Of a DNA stretch of 64,000 nucleotides, positions 60,845 through 64,000 are shown one piece after another (positions within the stretch are counted from its first letter, which is position 1; each line of letters starts with the position of its first letter). The position numbers and the translations under genes are program-made. Source of the stretch: GCA-958296115 sp965222445 (GTDB lineage Bacteria > Chloroflexota > Dehalococcoidia > Lucifugimonadales > CAJWER01); the NCBI GenBank assembly GCA_965222445.1, contig CBDCTY010000002.1:2294001-2358000 (forward strand), given 5' to 3'. The notes below the pieces were generated by a model. The model had not been told where the DNA came from. It saw nothing but the letters and a program-made list of their open reading frames with translations, and did no database searches.

Positions 60845-61237
60845 ATGAGTATTGAACAAACCCGGACCTGCAAGAAGTGCCAGCGAGAGAATCCGCATGA
60901 GGACAGATTCTGCGCGCAGTGCGGCGCGGACCTCACACCGACTAGCTGGCGTTCGTTCATCATCGCGTTGGGACTAACGGCGCTCCCCTTCCTCGTCACG
61001 CCCTTCCTTTTGGCACCGGACTTTGATGACAGTGGCGAAAGTTTCGGAGACGTCATTTTCATTCTACTGGCCACATTAATGATGGGAGTATATCTGGCGG
61101 TCGGTGGAATAGTAGCGGCCCTATTCCATTGGCGGCAGCGCCGCTCAGTTGCCCGGGGCGTACTCATCGGCCTCGGAGTCGGGCTGCTGTTGGGAATAGG
61201 TTCGTGCACCGTATCAGGGCAATTGCATTTTAGTTAG
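60845..61237 (+). CDS. Zinc-ribbon membrane protein
   Basis: This protein has about 130 residues from ATG 60845. A double-CxxC zinc ribbon lies at the N-terminus (CKKCQRENPHEDRFCAQCGA), followed by three to four membrane helices (FIIALGLTALPFLVTPFLLA, VIFILLATLMMGVYLAVGGI, GVLIGLGVGLLLGIGSCTV). Zinc-ribbon membrane proteins of this type are common but have no assigned role. The final codons (GQLHFS) run into the left end of the ISAs1 element, so the natural C-terminus may have been cut. It is bracketed by an IS66 end and ISAs1. Confidence 0.65.
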   Translation: MSIEQTRTCKKCQRENPHEDRFCAQCGADLTPTSWRSFIIALGLTALPFLVTPFLLAPDFDDSGESFGDVIFILLATLMMGVYLAVGGIVAALFHWRQRRSVARGVLIGLGVGLLLGIGSCTVSGQLHFS

Positions 61238-62432
61238 CGAGCACCAAGAGTAGGTAGTCCTCGTCCCACCCGGCGCGTTTGCGTTTGGCCGCCACACCTC
61301 CCTGTGAGGTGGTTTCGGCCTTGAGCATGTTCAGAGCCATGCGACGCAGTACAGACAGGTTCTCAGCCGCATTGCCCTGCCTGACCCTGCTAGCGTCTTC
61401 GCCGAACGCTACGTCCAAGACCCAATGGACGGAGTTCTCGATCCCCCAATGCGTTCTAACGCTGGACAGTAGCATCCGGGCATCGTTCGGCAGGCTCGAT
61501 ATGTAGTAGCGGGATTGTGTGGAGGTCTTACCATTCTCGGTACGCTCCGACTCGACCATTGCAAGACTCTTGAGCCCTGACCACTGGTTATGGTCGTTCA
61601 CATAATCAAGGTGGTCGGGGTCGGAGACCGCCCAACACCGTCGCTTCTCGATTCGACCGTGACCCTTTCCCACCGTCTCGCAGAAGTGGTGGGGAAGGTC
61701 TGAGAACCCGGCCCGCCTCGCGTGGTCGAACATCTCAGTGACGTCATCGTAGAGTTGGGGCTGGTTTTGCTTGAGCGCCAGAACATAGTCGGCCCCACGG
61801 TCTGTGATCGTCGTCGCTATCTCTTTCTGACACCCGATTGCGTCAATGGTCACTGTGCATCCCGACACGTCAAGAGCGCCGAGCAACTCCGGGATCGCCG
61901 TGATCTCATTGGAGTGGTCGTCTACCTTGATCTGACCGAGAACCAAGTGATTGGCCGATGCCCACGCACTCACCATGTGGATCGCTGACTTGCCCGCCTG
62001 TCTGTCGTGTGAACGGCGGATAGTCTTACCGTCTATGGCCACGACCTGGCCTTCCATCACCTCGTTGACCGCCTCGACCCACTCCATGAAGCAGGACTCG
62101 AACTGAACGGGGTCCAACATTGCGAAGATCCGACCGAAGGTGTCGTGAGACGGAATACCGTTGGGGAGTTCGAGCAGACGGCTGAGCCAGTCCTTCTTGG
62201 CCTTGCCGAACATCTCCACATCTACCCATGAGTCAGCTCCACATATGACGGCACAGATGGCTATGACGATGACATCTATAAGTTGGTGACGCTTGGCACG
62301 GCCGGTTCGTGGGTCCTTTAGACTGGCGAATCGATCTGTCAACAGAGCTAAGATTGGACTGCTCATAAGGCCACCCTCGTACGAAGAATGGTCTTATCAT
62401 ACTAGGCTCTTTCTTATACTCGTCAAAATGCG
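61224..62432 (-). mobile_element. ISAs1-family insertion sequence
   Basis: The intact transposase is flanked by GCATTTT (61224-61230) and AAAATGC (62426-62432), a short terminal inverted repeat. The right side runs directly into an IS66 transposase fragment. The left side overlaps the end of the zinc-ribbon gene. Limits are approximate. Confidence 0.6.
61230..62366 (-). CDS. ISAs1-family transposase
   Basis: This complete 378-residue ISAs1 transposase has the N-terminal DDE_Tnp_1-associated domain (DRFASLKDPRTGRAKRHQLI and DVIVIAICAVICGADSWVDV), then VVAIDGKTIRRSHDR (first Asp), VTIDAIGCQKEIATTITDRG (second Asp), YVLALKQNQPQLYDDV, and HWGIENSVHWVLDVAFGEDA with the Glu. GGTGGCC-type sequence lies upstream of the ATG and no frameshift is seen, so it could be active. 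It differs clearly from the truncated ISAs1 gene at 27858. Confidence 0.92.
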   Translation of the reverse strand: MSSPILALLTDRFASLKDPRTGRAKRHQLIDVIVIAICAVICGADSWVDVEMFGKAKKDWLSRLLELPNGIPSHDTFGRIFAMLDPVQFESCFMEWVEAVNEVMEGQVVAIDGKTIRRSHDRQAGKSAIHMVSAWASANHLVLGQIKVDDHSNEITAIPELLGALDVSGCTVTIDAIGCQKEIATTITDRGADYVLALKQNQPQLYDDVTEMFDHARRAGFSDLPHHFCETVGKGHGRIEKRRCWAVSDPDHLDYVNDHNQWSGLKSLAMVESERTENGKTSTQSRYYISSLPNDARMLLSSVRTHWGIENSVHWVLDVAFGEDASRVRQGNAAENLSVLRRMALNMLKAETTSQGGVAAKRKRAGWDEDYLLLVLAN

Positions 62433-62443
62433 ATCTGGCGCAC

Positions 62444-62975
62444 GTGCTGCGCTCGGTCAGCGAAGTGGTCCAGACCAAGACAGGGAGAGGGCGGAGCTTC
62501 GGCAAGCGTCTGACGGGTCTTTTGCGAGAAGCGATGGAGCTGTGGAGGGCATATCACCGAGGAGAGGCTGCGGACTTTCGTATCCAGGCTGAACGGTTGA
62601 AGCGAGAGGTGAGCTATCATCTCCGTGACCGTCCTATGTCGGATGCGGACAGCTGTCGGCTGCAGAACGAGCTGGGTTGGCACGACGATCGTGGCAACCT
62701 GCTGCGCTTTCTGGACGATCCGCGCATTGAGCCGACCAACAACCGTGCTGAGCGAGCGCTCCGCCCGGCAGTGATCGCGCGGAAGGTATCGCACTGCTCG
62801 AAGACGGTGGAGGGCGCCGATGCGTTCTCGGCGTTCACCAGCGTAATCAGGACGTTGGAACGCAATGGAGGCGACCAGCCTGTCGTGGACCGGCTCTGCG
62901 CTGTTTTCAGCGGCCCTCCCGTTCACTCCCCTTCAGTCTGAACGTCTCTCTCCCTGCCAGCCGCTAATCAATTAC
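62444..62975 (+). mobile_element. IS66 remnant, C-terminal third
   Basis: The plus strand encodes RSVSEVVQTKTGRGRSFGKR to the transposase end (NNRAERALRPAVIARK, FSGPPVHSPSV) in an unbroken frame, then the terminal repeat CCGCTAATCAATTAC at 62961-62975. The 5' two thirds are missing and ISAs1 abuts at the left. The sequence is close to, but not identical with, the other copies. Confidence 0.9.
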
Positions 62976-63071
62976 GAAATTAGCTTCTTCATCATGTCGC
63001 TCCCTTCCTGGGATTCACCATCGGGACGGCAGGAAAGTGTTCTTGCTGTCGTGCCGAAAAGGGCTCGTAAA

Positions 63072-63106
63072 GCGCGCCCCCGGTGTGCAGGATACCGGGG
63101 GCGCGC
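63072..63106 (-). terminator. Strong intrinsic terminator
   Basis: GCGCGCCCCCGGT (63072-63084) pairs perfectly over 13 bp with ACCGGGGGCGCGC (63094-63106). On the minus strand TTTACGAGCCCTTTT follows. It terminates the secreted-protein gene that ends at 63132. Confidence 0.75.
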
Positions 63107-63131
63107 CCGTGCAATGGGGGGATAGGGTTGC

Positions 63132-63656
63132 CTACTCCGTAACAGACCCAGTCGGCCCTTCCTCGCCGTCCGTGCCCTCCTCGATGATCTCGACGGCGGT
63201 GGTGGTGTTCCCGTCAGCGTCGGTCTCCGTAGTGGTTCGCGTGATGGTGCGGTCCGCATTGTACGTATCGGTGACTACGTATCTTTCACCGTTCTCGCCG
63301 AGCGATTCCTCGATGATACTGATGCAATCCAAGCACCAAGGCTTCTCGTCACCGATGGCCCAATAGCCGAACTCTCCAACGTAACCGATGTGTATGCTGT
63401 GGTCATCGAGGTCGTATACAGGTGCCGGGTATACATCGCTGTCGCCGAACAGGTCTGCGGTCCTTGCGACGCCGGCCGCCGCGCCGGTACTGTTGCCGAC
63501 CTCGAACCATTCGGGCGTCCACGTTCCATCCTCGTTCTGCTGGGGCAGGCCTATCATCCAGTCGTCGTCAGAAGGGTCCTGCGCCATCAGGATGCCCGTT
63601 GTCGCCGCCGCCACTGTCGCAATCACCAGTACCAACAGAATGACAATCTTCCTCAT
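63132..63656 (-). CDS. Secreted protein of unknown function
   Basis: This 174-residue protein has a signal peptide or anchor (MRKIVILLVLVIATVAAATT, then GILMAQD). The mature part is acidic with a WTPEWFEVGNS segment, a CLDC pair (PWCLDCISIIEES) that could form a disulfide or bind metal, and a Thr/Glu-rich tail (RTITRTTTETDADGNTTTAV). AAGGAAGG lies before the ATG. No family was recognised. A DSDVYPAPVYD motif is echoed in the neighbouring protein (GDSDVYSSLGHE), which suggests that the two are related or act together. Confidence 0.7.
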   Translation of the reverse strand: MRKIVILLVLVIATVAAATTGILMAQDPSDDDWMIGLPQQNEDGTWTPEWFEVGNSTGAAAGVARTADLFGDSDVYPAPVYDLDDHSIHIGYVGEFGYWAIGDEKPWCLDCISIIEESLGENGERYVVTDTYNADRTITRTTTETDADGNTTTAVEIIEEGTDGEEGPTGSVTE

Positions 63657-63709
63657 TGGTTTCCTTCCTTTCGTTCAACTACCGAGGCGGAAAGACCCAA
63701 TGTGGGGCA

Positions 63710-64000
63710 CTATGGCAACTCGTGTCCGAGCGAGGAGTATACATCACTGTCGCCCTTCCAAGTTCCACCTATCCTGACGCCGGCATTGGCGATGTTCATG
63801 TACTTGGTGTCGCCGCACGGCGTGGTCGCCCCATGATTTTGGTAGACACTGAACGTGTGCACGCGCCGGCTGTTGTACCCATAGTTCGAGTAAATGCAGG
63901 TGCGCCATCCGCCCCAGGTCTTGTGCAGCAGTTCCCATTTGGCCCTCATGTCTCCGCGGTCTCGTGCCTTCCTGCCCGCGCACTCATAGGGCGTATGCTT
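63710..64000 (-). CDS. Unknown protein, C-terminal part (runs off window)
   Basis: The frame is open from the window edge to the stop at 63710 and encodes at least 96 residues, including HKTWGGWRTCIYSNYGYNSR, FSVYQNHGATTPCGDTKYMN and IGGTWKGDSDVYSSLGHELP. Cysteines, Trp and Tyr are frequent, as in secreted proteins. An internal ATG at 63949 gives a shorter version, but coding character continues upstream (ECAGRKARDRGD). It is transcribed toward the secreted protein at 63132, 54 bp away, and shares the GDSDVY motif with it. Family unknown. Confidence 0.5.
   Translation of the reverse strand, partial: KHTPYECAGRKARDRGDMRAKWELLHKTWGGWRTCIYSNYGYNSRRVHTFSVYQNHGATTPCGDTKYMNIANAGVRIGGTWKGDSDVYSSLGHELP

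Overview
The window looks like a contig from a high-GC, uncultured Chloroflexota-like bacterium (SAR202/Dehalococcoidia-type). That placement is an inference. It rests on a giant leucine-rich-repeat protein with the DCEALLAVRDTLAG cap, the single-chain GAF-PAS-kinase-receiver-winged-helix regulator, and the mix of PIG-L, CocE-type hydrolase, HpcH aldolase and acyl-CoA-synthetase-like genes. No rRNA or tRNA gene was seen.

Region 1 (1-17 kb) is an acquired island. It opens with debris of a conjugative element: the start of a coupling/HerA-type ATPase and the C-terminal part of a VirB4 ATPase. The VirB4 piece is joined at about position 945 to the C-terminal half of a RecB/Cas4-like nuclease, which is followed by ssb and two small unknown genes. 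Then comes a tightly packed nine-gene operon (3076-17072) with the helicase-methylase-ATPase (Hma-like, DISARM-related) backbone: a DUF499 ATPase, a small partner, a DUF1156 DNA methylase and a PLD-SNF2 helicase. Two cassettes sit inside it. One is an XRE-ImmA/IrrE protease with a DUF4411 PIN-fold protein and a VapC-type PIN protein. The other is an ABC-like AAA ATPase with a small putative PD-(D/E)XK nuclease. This embedded layout is the best candidate for an undescribed defence system here.

Region 2 (17-30 kb) holds a hybrid histidine kinase/response regulator whose receiver has Asn in place of the phospho-acceptor Asp, an HNH-like gene, a decayed response regulator, and an insertion-sequence graveyard (IS66, ISAs1, ISNCY). 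The graveyard has broken a parA, an Hsp70-type gene and a lipoprotein-like gene.

Region 3 (30-55 kb) carries ordinary metabolic and transport genes: MgtE, PIG-L, SulP, CocE-like hydrolase, HpcH aldolase, a TPR lipoprotein and the LRR protein. Solitary antitoxins, an IS1380 element and six copies of a ~130-bp MITE-like repeat lie among them. A phage tail segment (33.7-37.1 kb, plus strand) is embedded here.

Region 4 (55-64 kb) has the matching HK97-type head genes on the minus strand (prohead protease, major capsid, connector, tail completion). It also has an IS110 element with a plausible bridge-RNA region, another ISAs1, IS66 remnants and two secreted or unknown proteins. The head and tail segments would be contiguous if the ~22 kb between them were inverted. 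The NYN gene, the tail segment and the head segment are each preceded by a promoter followed at once by one or more hairpins, which suggests shared antitermination-type control.
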